Positions 52,128-60,910 of a DNA stretch of 64,000 bases are shown one piece after another. The DNA comes from Alphaproteobacteria bacterium. GTDB taxonomy: Bacteria; Pseudomonadota; Alphaproteobacteria; Rhodobacterales; Rhodobacteraceae. The DNA is taken from assembly GCA_030428355.1 (NCBI GenBank), contig JAUIBL010000022.1, positions 1-64,000 of the forward strand, written 5' to 3'. Made by a program: the position numbers and the translations under genes. The notes below the pieces were generated by a model, which had not been told where the DNA came from, searched no databases, and saw only the letters and a program-made list of their open reading frames with translations. How positions within the stretch are numbered: position 1 is the first letter of the stretch; the number at the start of each line of letters is the position of its first letter.

Positions 52128-52966
52128 GGAGGCTGCAGGTCTACACCTCGCTCTGGGCGATGCAGCCGCATGACCAGACCGGGGTCCAACTGCCCTATGA
52201 TCAGGTCTGCGAGATGGTCGCCGGGGCCGGGTTTGACGGGATGGCGATTGATCTGGGCGCGTCGGATGTGGCGGTCGCCCACGCCGTGCGCCCGCATATG
52301 GAGGCCAACGGCCTGACGCCGCTCATCGTGGCGTTTCCGAAGACCATTGAAAGCCTTGAGGACACGCTGCACATGGCCGTCGATTTCGGCGCGCCGTTTG
52401 TGGATGTGATCGGGCAGGTGATGCCCATTGCCTTGGACGATATGGTTCCGGTGATCGAAACCTGGATGGCGATGTCGGATCGCATCGGGATGCCGATCCA
52501 GTTCGAAACCCACCGCAACTGCATCACCAACGATCTTTATACGACGCTGCAACTGCTCGACCGCATCCCCGAGATGCGGATTTGCGCGGACCTGTCACAT
52601 TATGTGGTGGACCGGGAATTCTGGTTTCCGCTGTCAGAGCATGACCTCGGGCTGATCTCTCGCATCCTGAAACGCTCGGACAGTTTTCAGGGCCGGGTGG
52701 CCAGCCGTCAGCAGATCCAGCTGCAACTGGATTTCCCGCAGCACCAGAAATGGGTGGAGCTTTTCAAGGGCTGGTGGCGCGCAGGCATGGCCGATTGGCG
52801 CGCACGGAACGCGTCGGGTGACTGCATTTTCGTCTGCGAGCTGGGCCCGCCGGAATACGCCATGACCGGGCCGGACGGGCGCGAGATGTCGAACCGCTGG
52901 CACGAGGCGCAGGTGATCAAGGGCTGGGTCCGGGAGATCTGGGAGGACCTCGGCGGAGACATTTGA
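52124..52966 (+). CDS. Sugar phosphate isomerase/epimerase-like TIM-barrel protein
   Basis: The 280-residue protein has the AP-endonuclease-2/xylose-isomerase-like barrel: VCEMVAGAGFDGMAIDLG, IQFETHRNCITND (metal-binding Glu and His), RICADLSHYVVDREFW and a distal CELGPPEY. Such proteins isomerise or epimerise sugars, keto acids or inositols with a divalent metal. The GTG start overlaps the desaturase stop. The real substrate is unknown. Confidence 0.85.
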   Translation: MRRLQVYTSLWAMQPHDQTGVQLPYDQVCEMVAGAGFDGMAIDLGASDVAVAHAVRPHMEANGLTPLIVAFPKTIESLEDTLHMAVDFGAPFVDVIGQVMPIALDDMVPVIETWMAMSDRIGMPIQFETHRNCITNDLYTTLQLLDRIPEMRICADLSHYVVDREFWFPLSEHDLGLISRILKRSDSFQGRVASRQQIQLQLDFPQHQKWVELFKGWWRAGMADWRARNASGDCIFVCELGPPEYAMTGPDGREMSNRWHEAQVIKGWVREIWEDLGGDI

Positions 52967-53024
52967 CACGCTTGCGTTTCCTGCCAGAGTGCGCGCAACG
53001 AACACCAGAGGACGTACCGATCCC

Positions 53025-53861
53025 ATGACCACCCCCTGCATCATCTGCGTCGCCATCACCGGATCTTTGCCGACCAAGGCGGACAATCCCGCCGTTCCGA
53101 CCGCTGTGTCCGAACAGATCGAAAGCACCCATGAAGCGTTCGAGGCGGGGGCCACGATCATGCACGCCCATGTGCGCAACGACGATGAAACCCCCAGCTC
53201 GGATCCGGACAAGTTCGCCCTGCTCAAGGAGGGTGTGGAAAAGCACTGCCCAGGCATGATCATTCAGCTTTCCACCGGGGGGCGGTCCGGTGCGGGCAAG
53301 ACGCGGGGCGGGATGCTGCCGCTGCGTCCTGACATGGCGTCGCTGTCGGTTGGGTCAAACAACTTTCCAACGCGGGTTTACGAGAACCCGCCCGATCTTG
53401 TCGCGTGGCTCGCATCCGAGATGAAGACCTACGACATCAAGCCCGAGATCGAGGCATTTGACCTGTCGCACATCTTCCGCGCCGCCGCGATGTACGAGGC
53501 GGGAGAGATCGCCGAAACGCCCTATGTGCAATTCGTCATGGGTGTGAAGAACGCGATGCCGGTGGACCGCGAGGTGTTCGATTTCTACATCCACACCGTC
53601 AAGCGCCTCTTTGGAGAGGATGCGCCCTGGTGTGCGGCGGGGATCGGGCCGAACCAGATCGTGCTGAACGAATGGGCGATTTCCTCGGGTGGCCATGCGC
53701 GGACGGGGCTGGAGGACAATATCCGTCTGGATCGCAACACCTTGGCACCGTCGAACGCGGCGCTGGTCAAACGTGCGGTTGAGCTCTGCGAAAAGTACGA
53801 ACGTCCGGTCGCCACGTGGCAGCAGGCGCGCGAGATGCTGGGCCTGCGCGAGGTCGCCTGA
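53025..53861 (+). CDS. BKACE-family beta-keto acid cleavage enzyme (DUF849)
   Basis: The 278-residue TIM-barrel protein has the zinc-binding MHAHVRND motif (about residues 46-53), GMIIQLSTGGRSGAGKTRGGM and GGHARTGLEDNIRL near the C-terminus. BKACE enzymes react a beta-keto acid with acetyl-CoA to yield acetoacetate and a new CoA ester; known substrates include 3-keto-5-aminohexanoate and dehydrocarnitine. It follows the isomerase gene by 58 bases. Substrate cannot be read from the sequence. Confidence 0.88.
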   Translation: MTTPCIICVAITGSLPTKADNPAVPTAVSEQIESTHEAFEAGATIMHAHVRNDDETPSSDPDKFALLKEGVEKHCPGMIIQLSTGGRSGAGKTRGGMLPLRPDMASLSVGSNNFPTRVYENPPDLVAWLASEMKTYDIKPEIEAFDLSHIFRAAAMYEAGEIAETPYVQFVMGVKNAMPVDREVFDFYIHTVKRLFGEDAPWCAAGIGPNQIVLNEWAISSGGHARTGLEDNIRLDRNTLAPSNAALVKRAVELCEKYERPVATWQQAREMLGLREVA

Positions 53862-53932
53862 CAGGGACCGGGCCTTCTCCGGTAAAGACAAATTTTGGGA
53901 AGTCCACGTTGCGCGGATGGCGCGGGGGTGCT

Positions 53933-54120
53933 GTTTCCGTCAACGGAAACAAGCTATGCGTTGACGCGTCGCTGTCCCGCCATGACCTGACTCATTTTGT
54001 GATCCTTGTTTCCGTCAACGGAAACAGGCGATGCGTCGACGCATCGCTACGCGGGCATCGGATCATCGCGCCAAAGCGTTCCGTCAATGGAACGCGGAAG
54101 ATGCGTCGACGCATCTTCCG
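53933..54120. repeat. Three-unit double-hairpin repeat array in a 336-base gene-free stretch
   Basis: Each unit has a small palindrome and then a larger one. Unit 1: GTTTCCGT/ACGGAAAC (53933-53950) then an imperfect dyad to 53973. Unit 2: the same first palindrome (54008-54025) then a perfect 20-bp palindrome (54028-54047). Unit 3: CGTTCC/GGAACG (54077-54094) then a perfect 26-bp palindrome (54095-54120). All second palindromes share the core ATGCGTYGACGC. Between units 2 and 3 both arms of each stem change together. The rest of the gap (53862-54197) holds only the rpsA terminator. Confidence 0.85.
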
Positions 54121-54142
54121 CCCAGCGTGAGTCCGTGAAACG

Positions 54143-54172
54143 AAAAACCCCCGCATCCGGGATGCGGGGGTT
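54143..54172 (-). terminator. Rho-independent terminator of rpsA
   Basis: AACCCCCGCATC (54146-54157) and GATGCGGGGGTT (54161-54172) form a perfect 12-bp stem with a 3-base loop. On the minus strand it runs into TTTTT. Confidence 0.93.
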
Positions 54173-54197
54173 CTGGTGTCTCATCTGATCACGTGGA

Positions 54198-55883
54198 TCA
54201 GTTGTCGTCGCCCGACTTGAGCGCCGCGCCAAGGATGTCGCCCAGCGATGCGCCGGAATCCGACGAACCGTACTGCTCGACCGCTTCCTTCTCTTCGGCG
54301 ATCTCGCGGGCCTTGATCGACAGGCCCAGACGACGGGTCTTGCTGTCCACGTTGGTCACGCGCACATCGACCTTGTCACCGACCGAGAACCGTTCGGGGC
54401 GCTGTTCGGCACGGTCACGCGACAGATCGGAGCGGCGGATGAAGGACTTCATGCCCTCGTATTCCACTTCGATGCCGCCATCTTCGATGGCTGTGACCTG
54501 AACGGTGATGATCGAGCCGCGCTTTACGCCGCCCACGGCATCCGCGAACTTGTCGCCACCCAGTGCCTTGACCGAAAGCGAGATGCGCTCTTTCTCGACA
54601 TCCACTTCGGTGACCACGGCCTGAACCATGTCGCCCTTGCGGTAGTTCTGGATCGCGTCTTCGCCACGCTCGTCCCATGACAGGTCCGAAAGGTGAACCA
54701 TGCCGTCGATGTCGCCGTCGAGGCCAACGAACAGACCGAATTCGGTGATGTTCTTGACTTCGCCTTCGACCTCGGTGCCCTCGGGGTGTGTTTCTGCAAA
54801 CACTTCCCACGGGTTGCGCATGGTCTGCTTGAGGCCCAGAGACACGCGGCGCTTGGCGCCGTCGATTTCCAGAACCATGACTTCGACTTCCTGCGAGGTC
54901 GACACGATCTTGCCCGGGTGGACGTTCTTCTTGGTCCAGGACATCTCGGAGACGTGCACGAGACCCTCGACACCCGGCTCCAGCTCAACAAATGCGCCGT
55001 AATCGGTGATGTTGGTCACGCGGCCCATATGCACCGACTCGAGCGGATACTTGGCAGCCACCAGATCCCACGGATCTTCCTGAAGCTGCTTCATGCCGAG
55101 GCTGATGCGGTGGGTGTCCTTGTTGATCTTGATGACCTGAACCTTGACGGTTTCGCCGATCGTCAGGATCTCGGACGGATGGTTGACGCGGCGCCATGCC
55201 ATGTCGGTCACGTGCAGCAGGCCGTCTACGCCACCAAGGTCCACGAACGCACCGTATTCGGTGATGTTCTTGACCACGCCGTCGACTGCCTGACCTTCAG
55301 TGAGGTTGCCGATGACTTCGGCGCGCTGTTCGGCGCGGGATTCCTCGAGGATCGCGCGGCGCGACACAACGATGTTGCCCCGGCGGCGGTCCATCTTGAG
55401 GATCTGGAACGGCTGCTTGAGACCCATGAGCGGGCCAGCGTCACGCACCGGGCGCACGTCAACCTGAGAGCCGGGCAGGAAGGCCACGGCACCGCCGAGA
55501 TCGACAGTGAAGCCGCCTTTGACACGGCCGAAGATCGCGCCATCGACGCGGGCGTCGTCGGCATAGGCCTTTTCCAGGCGATCCCATGCTTCTTCACGGC
55601 GCGCCATCTCGCGCGAGATGACCGCTTCGCCGCGCGCGTTTTCTGCAGAGCGCAGAAACACCTCGACTTCGTCACCGACGCTCAGGTCGGGCGCTTCGCC
55701 GGGGTTTGCAAATTCCTTGAGATCAACGCGGCCTTCCATCTTGTAGCCGACGTCGATGATGGCCTGGCCCGCTTCGATCGCGATGACCTTGCCTTTGACA
55801 ACGGACCCTTCGTCCGGTGTGTCCATTTCGAGGCTTTCGTTCAGCAGTGCCTCGAATTCTTCCATAGATGCGTTCTGAGCCAT
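54198..55883 (-). CDS. rpsA: 30S ribosomal protein S1
   Basis: The 561-residue RNA-binding protein has six S1 domains (start MAQNASMEEFEALLNESLEM; repeats such as GAVAFLPGSQVDVRPVRD, GAFVDLGGVDGLLHVTDMAW and GAFVELEPGVEGLVHVSEMSW). It helps mRNA bind the 30S subunit. The ATG was chosen at the conserved MAQN start; an upstream in-frame codon adds a basic stretch. Cmk lies upstream on the same strand, the classical cmk-rpsA order, separated by 267 gene-free bases that should hold the rpsA promoter. Confidence 0.98.
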   Translation of the reverse strand: MAQNASMEEFEALLNESLEMDTPDEGSVVKGKVIAIEAGQAIIDVGYKMEGRVDLKEFANPGEAPDLSVGDEVEVFLRSAENARGEAVISREMARREEAWDRLEKAYADDARVDGAIFGRVKGGFTVDLGGAVAFLPGSQVDVRPVRDAGPLMGLKQPFQILKMDRRRGNIVVSRRAILEESRAEQRAEVIGNLTEGQAVDGVVKNITEYGAFVDLGGVDGLLHVTDMAWRRVNHPSEILTIGETVKVQVIKINKDTHRISLGMKQLQEDPWDLVAAKYPLESVHMGRVTNITDYGAFVELEPGVEGLVHVSEMSWTKKNVHPGKIVSTSQEVEVMVLEIDGAKRRVSLGLKQTMRNPWEVFAETHPEGTEVEGEVKNITEFGLFVGLDGDIDGMVHLSDLSWDERGEDAIQNYRKGDMVQAVVTEVDVEKERISLSVKALGGDKFADAVGGVKRGSIITVQVTAIEDGGIEVEYEGMKSFIRRSDLSRDRAEQRPERFSVGDKVDVRVTNVDSKTRRLGLSIKAREIAEEKEAVEQYGSSDSGASLGDILGAALKSGDDN

Positions 55884-56150
55884 GTGGCGTCTGTTTCCTT
55901 TACGTATCATTTTCTGGCCGAGCGGTTGTCTCCGCCGGTCTGGGGTTGGTGCCCACGCTTGCGGTGAGGCGATTGGTCAAGGCATCCGCAAAACAAAGAG
56001 GGCCGGTGTGTGCCGACCCCTGCTCGATCTTCGTGCGCGGCATTGTTTGCCTTCTAGCGACGCGGGGGCGATAGCAGAGTAGACCGCGCAGCGCAAGACA
56101 AACACGCGGGACCGCCCTCGATTGGCCTGTTTCAGCGCAAGAGAGGCGCT

Positions 56151-56768
56151 TCAGGTGGCTTTACGTGCGCTCACGGCTTCGATGGCCGCCGCAATCGCGG
56201 CCTGCACATCGAGTTCGGAGGTGTCGATCACCACGGCATCCTCGGCCGGACGCAGCGGGGCATCGGCACGAGTCATGTCGCGGTCGTCGCGGGTTTTGAC
56301 GTCTGAGAGGACGGTATCGAAATCGGTGTCGAACCCGTTTGCGACAAGTTCGGCCAAACGGCGTTGCGCCCTTACTTCGGCGCTGGCGGTGACAAAGAGC
56401 TTCACCTCGGCCTGTGGGCAGATCACCGTACCGATGTCGCGGCCATCAAGAACAGCCCCGCCAGAGCGGCGTGCAAAGGCGCGCTGGAAATCCAGAAGGG
56501 CGGCACGCACCTCGGGGATCACCGCGACCTTGGAGGCGGCTTGCGCGACGGCGGCCGTGCGCAGATCGGTGTTTTCGAGGTCCCCCGCCACAAGGTTCTG
56601 TGCTGCCGCAATCGGGTCTTCCCCCTGCAACATCCGCGCGCCGACCGCACGGTAGAGCAGACCTGTGTCGAGATGGGCAAGGTCGAAATGCGCGGCGACC
56701 GCCTTGCTGATCGTGCCTTTGCCGGCGGCGGCGGGGCCATCGATGGCGACTGTGAACGGGGACATCAT
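56151..56768 (-). CDS. cmk: Cytidylate kinase
   Basis: The 205-residue kinase phosphorylates CMP and dCMP. It has the P-loop [17 protein letters not shown] (about residues 9-25), [33 protein letters not shown] and [25 protein letters not shown]. The start is one of two consecutive ATG codons overlapping the trmB stop. The usual upstream partner aroA is absent; trmB takes that place. Confidence 0.97.
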   Translation of the reverse strand: MMSPFTVAIDGPAAAGKGTISKAVAAHFDLAHLDTGLLYRAVGARMLQGEDPIAAAQNLVAGDLENTDLRTAAVAQAASKVAVIPEVRAALLDFQRAFARRSGGAVLDGRDIGTVICPQAEVKLFVTASAEVRAQRRLAELVANGFDTDFDTVLSDVKTRDDRDMTRADAPLRPAEDAVVIDTSELDVQAAIAAAIEAVSARKAT

Positions 56769-57481
56769 GCCGGTTTCCGGAATGTCATGTAATGCGGCGT
56801 TCGTCCTTCGCGCAGGGCTTTGGTCTCGTACCGGGTCGAGATCCAGTCATCCCAAGGCTGCCGCCAGTCGCCTGGGCCTTCGGCGCGCCAGTCGAACCTG
56901 GCTTTCGGCACTTCGATCAGGGTCTGGCGGACGTAGTCGGGGATGTCCGTGGCCACGCGGAATTCCGCGCCGGGCTTCAGTACCTGGAACAGCGGAACGA
57001 GATGCTCCTGCGTGACGAAGCGGCGGCGGTGGTGACGTTTCTTGGGCCACGGGTCGGGGTAGAGCAAAAACGCCTTCTCGACCGATCCGGCGGGCAGCAC
57101 ATCGAAGAGATCGCGAGCGTCGCCGGGATGAACGCGCAGGTTGGTCACGCCAGCTTCGCGGATCTTGCCCAAAAGCATCGCCACGCCATTGATGAACGGC
57201 TCGCAGCCGATGATGCCAACATCCGGATAGGTCTGCGCCTGATGTACGAGGTGTTCACCCCCGCCGAACCCGATCTCGACCCAGAGCGGCTTGTCCCCGA
57301 AGACCGCGTCGACGTCTAGAGGCGTTCGCTCCGGGTTTTCCTCCCAAGACACGGCACCGGGGCTGAGCGCGTCGAGGTCGTGTTCGAGGTAATCTTTCTG
57401 GTTCGGGCGCAGGGTCTTGCCCTTGAACCGGCCATAAAAGTTGCGCCACGGCGCGCCCGAGGGGTGTTTGGTATCATTCAT
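56765..57481 (-). CDS. trmB: tRNA (guanine-N7-)-methyltransferase
   Basis: The 238-residue enzyme methylates G46 of tRNA with S-adenosylmethionine. Motifs are [16 protein letters not shown] (SAM site), [21 protein letters not shown], and the signature [18 protein letters not shown]. The start MNDTKHPSG was chosen; an upstream in-frame start adds 12 residues. It overlaps cmk by 4 bases. Its cofactor is made by metK about 0.7 kb upstream. Confidence 0.97.
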   Translation of the reverse strand: MNDTKHPSGAPWRNFYGRFKGKTLRPNQKDYLEHDLDALSPGAVSWEENPERTPLDVDAVFGDKPLWVEIGFGGGEHLVHQAQTYPDVGIIGCEPFINGVAMLLGKIREAGVTNLRVHPGDARDLFDVLPAGSVEKAFLLYPDPWPKKRHHRRRFVTQEHLVPLFQVLKPGAEFRVATDIPDYVRQTLIEVPKARFDWRAEGPGDWRQPWDDWISTRYETKALREGRTPHYMTFRKPA

Positions 57482-57541
57482 GGCGCGCGGTTTAGCGATT
57501 GCGACAGGGTCTCGCAACGGCGGTCTTTTCTGATGTGGGGC

Positions 57542-58054
57542 TTATGGGTCGATCAGGATCGAACCCAGCACATCGAGTGTGTCGCCTGCATGGCGCACGA
57601 TCAGGACTTCGCCGGACCGCGTGGTCTGGCCGGTCAGCGCACGGATGTTGACCTGATGTGTGACGATGAAAGGGCGGTCTGTGCGATCCGCCAAGAGTTC
57701 CAGCGCCTCGGCGGTCTGGCTGTCGCGGGTCGAAAAATCCTGAAAGAAGGAATTGAAGGCGGGCACCTCTTCGACCGGGCCAAGGGCCAGCAATTCGGCG
57801 GTTTCGCGGCAGCGGCACCACTGGCTGGTCAGCACGATGTCAAAGGCATGGCCGCGATCCCGGAATGCCTGACCGATGCGGGTGGCCTGATCCCTGCCCT
57901 GCTGGCTTAGATTGCGCTGGGTGCTGCAATCGCCCACGGTCAGGTTGGCTGGATCGCCAGTGCCGGGGGCCAGCGCGTGGCGCATGATGGCAAACGCACC
58001 GAGGGTGTCGAGCGCCTCCCAGTCATTGGCAAGTGCTGCACCCGGCAGCATCAA
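57542..58054 (-). CDS. Histidine phosphatase family protein with an apparently lost start codon
   Basis: The 170-residue reading has the phosphoglycerate-mutase-like core: FAIMRHALAPGTGDP (catalytic His in RH), RRxxQ-type LSQQGRDQATRIGQAFRDRG, VLTSQWCRCRETAELL and FIVTHQVNI. Upstream of the first usable codon the frame still reads LKHLLFLILMLPGAALAND, a good signal peptide, but its first codon is ATC and no ATG, GTG or TTG precedes it before a stop. Starting at the TTG or ATG inside the signal leaves only a stub of it. Either an unusual start is used or export is lost. Confidence 0.8.
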   Translation of the reverse strand: MMLPGAALANDWEALDTLGAFAIMRHALAPGTGDPANLTVGDCSTQRNLSQQGRDQATRIGQAFRDRGHAFDIVLTSQWCRCRETAELLALGPVEEVPAFNSFFQDFSTRDSQTAEALELLADRTDRPFIVTHQVNIRALTGQTTRSGEVLIVRHAGDTLDVLGSILIDP

Positions 58055-58140
58055 GATCAGAAAGAGTAGATGTTTAAGGATACCCGGCCCCGTTTGATGA
58101 TCTCACCACGGGACATAGGCTTGTGCTGCAAAAGGAAAAT

Positions 58141-58166
58141 CGGGCCGGGCTTTTCAGCCCGACCCG
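58141..58166 (-). terminator. Rho-independent terminator of metK
   Basis: On the minus strand CGGGTCGGGCT pairs with AGCCCGGCCCG (one wobble) around a GAAA loop, followed by ATTTTCCTTTT. Confidence 0.88.
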
Positions 58167-58173
58167 AATAGTC

Positions 58174-59355
58174 TCAGACAGACGCCTTGAGCGCGTCCAC
58201 CAGATCGGTGCGTTCCCAACTGAACCCGCCATCCGCTTCGGGCGCGCGGCCAAAGTGGCCGTAGGCTGCGGTGCGTTCATAGATCGGTTTGTTCAGCTCC
58301 AGATGCGTGCGGATGCCGCGCGGGGTGAGGTCCATCACCTTGGGGATCGCTGCCTCGATGGCGGCGGCATCGACATCGCCGGTGCCATGGGTGTCGGCAT
58401 AGATCGACAGCGGTTTGGAGACACCAATCGCATAGGAGAGCTGGATCGTGCAGCGTTCGGCCATACCCGCCGCGACGACGTTCTTGGCCAGATAGCGCGC
58501 AGCGTAAGCGGCAGAGCGGTCCACCTTGGTCGGGTCTTTGCCCGAGAATGCACCGCCACCATGCGGGGCCGCACCGCCATAGGTGTCGACGATGATCTTG
58601 CGGCCTGTGAGGCCTGCGTCGCCGTCCGGGCCGCCGATCACGAAGGTGCCGGTCGGGTTGACCCACCATTCGGTCGCGTCGGTGATCCAGCCTTCGGGCA
58701 GCGTTTCGCGGATATACGGCTCCACAATCGCACGGATGTCGGCGGAGCTTTGGCCTTCATCGGCATGCTGTGTCGACAGAACGATCGAGGTCACGCCCAC
58801 CGGCTTGCCGTTTTCGTAGCGCACGGAAATCTGCGATTTCGCATCGGGGCGCAGAAGCGGTTCCTGCCCCGATTTGCGCACCTCGGCCAGACGACGCAGG
58901 ATCGCGTGGCTGAATTGGATCGGCGCGGGCATCAGCGCGTCGGTCTCGTTCGTGGCGTAGCCGAACATGATGCCCTGATCGCCTGCGCCTTCGTCCTTGT
59001 CACCGCTGGCGTTCACGCCCTGCGCGATATGGGCCGACTGCTGGTGCAGAAGGTTGGTGATCTCGCAGGTGGCGTGGTGGAATTCGTCCTGCTCGTAGCC
59101 GATGTCCTTGATACAGGCGCGGGCGATGTCCGGAATACGCTCCATATAGGTGGCAAGACGGTTCTGGTCCGACAGCCCCACCTCTCCACCGATCACGACG
59201 CGGTTGGTCGTGGCAAAGGTTTCGCAGGCGACCCGCGCTTCGGGTTCTTCGGAAAGAAAGGCGTCAAGGATCGCGTCCGAGATACGGTCGCAGACCTTAT
59301 CCGGGTGGCCCTCGGACACGGATTCCGAGGTGAAGGTGTAGTTCTGTCGGGACAT
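58174..59355 (-). CDS. metK: S-adenosylmethionine synthetase
   Basis: MetK makes S-adenosylmethionine from ATP and methionine. The 393-residue length and motifs are canonical: [41 protein letters not shown], the P-loop-like [16 protein letters not shown] and DLVDALK at the end. The start MSRQNYTF was chosen; an upstream in-frame ATG lies inside the riboswitch. Expression is evidently controlled by the SAM/SAH riboswitch that covers the ribosome binding site. Confidence 0.99.
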   Translation of the reverse strand: MSRQNYTFTSESVSEGHPDKVCDRISDAILDAFLSEEPEARVACETFATTNRVVIGGEVGLSDQNRLATYMERIPDIARACIKDIGYEQDEFHHATCEITNLLHQQSAHIAQGVNASGDKDEGAGDQGIMFGYATNETDALMPAPIQFSHAILRRLAEVRKSGQEPLLRPDAKSQISVRYENGKPVGVTSIVLSTQHADEGQSSADIRAIVEPYIRETLPEGWITDATEWWVNPTGTFVIGGPDGDAGLTGRKIIVDTYGGAAPHGGGAFSGKDPTKVDRSAAYAARYLAKNVVAAGMAERCTIQLSYAIGVSKPLSIYADTHGTGDVDAAAIEAAIPKVMDLTPRGIRTHLELNKPIYERTAAYGHFGRAPEADGGFSWERTDLVDALKASV

Positions 59356-59358
59356 AGG

Positions 59359-59402
59359 TGCTCCATTAGGGTCTGCCGTCACGTCAGGAAGCCGTTGTGA
59401 CG
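59359..59402 (-). promoter_or_regulatory. SAM/SAH riboswitch upstream of metK
   Basis: On the minus strand the leader reads CGTCAC, then AACGGCTTCCTGA, then CGTGACG, a variable linker and AATGGAGCA just before the metK start. CGTCAC (59397-59402) pairs with GTGACG (59377-59382) to form the helix; GGCTTCC of the loop can pair with GGAGC to form the pseudoknot. This matches the conserved core of the SAM/SAH riboswitch class known upstream of metK in Rhodobacterales. GGAG is the metK Shine-Dalgarno sequence, so ligand binding should block translation. Confidence 0.93.
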
Positions 59403-59418
59403 GGAATGATGATCTGCG

Positions 59419-60906
59419 TTACGCCTGCGCGTGCGCGGGGTCAATGGGGTTGCGCCGTTTCCAGAAAAGCAGCGCCGCAAATACCACGATCAGGGCGGCC
59501 AGCGCGAGCCAGTCGCCAGTGCGGCTGTAGGGCGTCGGCGCAAGCGGATATGGCAACGGCAGATCCCGGAACCCGGCGCGGCCCAATGGCACGTCAGCAA
59601 CGATCCGCCCCGCCGGGTCGATCACCGCCGAAATGCCGGTATTGGCGACACGGATCATCGGCAATCCCTGTTCAATGGCCCTGAGACGGGCCTGAGCGAG
59701 GTGCTGTTGCGGACCGGCATTGATGCCGAACCATGCATCGTTGGTGATCTGAAGCAGCATGTCGGGGCGTGCGGGTGCGCCGTTTACGTCCTGCGGGAAC
59801 ACCGCCTCGTAGCAGATCAGCGGCAAGGCTGTGCCAAGCGGACCAAGGTCGATCAGCGCGGGTCCGGGACCGGGGGAATACCCTGCCTCGGCCCGTGCGG
59901 CGAGGCCCAGAATATTGAACCGCGCAAACAGGGACGCTGCGGGCATGTATTCACCGAACGGTACGAGGTGGTGCTTGTCATATAGACCATCCACCTGCCC
60001 CGCCGCGTCAAGCGTGATCAGAGAATTGTAGTAGCGTCCCTCTTCTTCGCGCTGGATGCCCAGAACCACGGGCGTGCCAGCGGCGGCATCCGCGATCACT
60101 TCGAGCGCCGGACCTGCAGTGTCCAGCAGGTTCGGCACCGCCGTTTCCGGCCAGACGATCAGATCGGGTTTCGGCAGTTGCGCGGTGAAATCCACCTGGC
60201 GGTTGAAGAAGACCGGAATGTAGTCACGGTCCCATTTCTGGTGCTGCGGCGCGTTGGGCTGGATCAGGCGCACGATGGGACGCTCTGTCAGATCCTGCAC
60301 AGGCGGTACGATCACGGTGCCACCGATCCAGAGCACGATGAGAGCCGCCACGGCGGTCAATCCGTGTTTCACCGTTCTGGCCGTGGTGACGCTGGCCAAG
60401 AGCGCGGCCAGACCAAGGGTGAGAAGCGTCAGCCCATGTGGGCCGATGATCGCATGCCATTGCGCCACAGGAGTAAGCGACCAGAGATACCCGACAAGAC
60501 CCCAGGGAAAACCGGTGAGGATATAGGCGCGCGCCAGTTCGATGGCCGCCCAGCACAGCGCAATGCCAAATGCGCTTGGGTGCAGACGCCGGCCAGCCCA
60601 GAACGCCACGGCCCAGAGCAGCGCCAGTCCCGCAGCCAATCCGACCAGAGCAAAGGGTGCCATCCATCCTGTTGCCTCCGGGTCGACTGCAAAGGGTTCG
60701 ACGATCCAGTGCATCGACGCGGCAAAATAGCCAAGGCCGAACAACCAGCCGGTCCACCCCGCCGATCGCGCGTCCGGGTCGCGCCAAGCGAGAGACAGGA
60801 TGGCGACCAGCGCGGCAAAGGCCAGCGCCCAGAGATCGAACGGGGGCTGACCCAGTGCAAAGACGCCCCCCAGACAAAGTGCGCCAAGGCGGCGGAGTAC
60901 GTGCAT
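59419..60906 (-). CDS. lnt: Apolipoprotein N-acyltransferase
   Basis: Lnt adds the third acyl chain to lipoproteins in the inner membrane. The 495-residue protein has about six N-terminal transmembrane helices (residues 1-200) and a periplasmic nitrilase domain with the catalytic triad E254 (WPETAVP), K311 (YDKHHLVPFGEY) and C365 (LICYEAVF). A last helix lies at the C-terminus. It starts 4 bases after the CorC-like gene stop; lnt and corC are neighbours in many proteobacteria. Confidence 0.97.
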   Translation of the reverse strand: MHVLRRLGALCLGGVFALGQPPFDLWALAFAALVAILSLAWRDPDARSAGWTGWLFGLGYFAASMHWIVEPFAVDPEATGWMAPFALVGLAAGLALLWAVAFWAGRRLHPSAFGIALCWAAIELARAYILTGFPWGLVGYLWSLTPVAQWHAIIGPHGLTLLTLGLAALLASVTTARTVKHGLTAVAALIVLWIGGTVIVPPVQDLTERPIVRLIQPNAPQHQKWDRDYIPVFFNRQVDFTAQLPKPDLIVWPETAVPNLLDTAGPALEVIADAAAGTPVVLGIQREEEGRYYNSLITLDAAGQVDGLYDKHHLVPFGEYMPAASLFARFNILGLAARAEAGYSPGPGPALIDLGPLGTALPLICYEAVFPQDVNGAPARPDMLLQITNDAWFGINAGPQQHLAQARLRAIEQGLPMIRVANTGISAVIDPAGRIVADVPLGRAGFRDLPLPYPLAPTPYSRTGDWLALAALIVVFAALLFWKRRNPIDPAHAQA

Positions 60907-60910
60907 CGGT

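Noticed and set aside
53933-54120. CRISPR array
   Set aside because: Only three units of differing sequence, each self-complementary throughout, with no uniform spacers and no cas genes.
53816-54130. 104-codon frame with repeated SVNGN...CVDAS segments
   Set aside because: The periodic protein is a translation of the palindromic repeats, overlaps the end of the BKACE gene and lacks a ribosome binding site.
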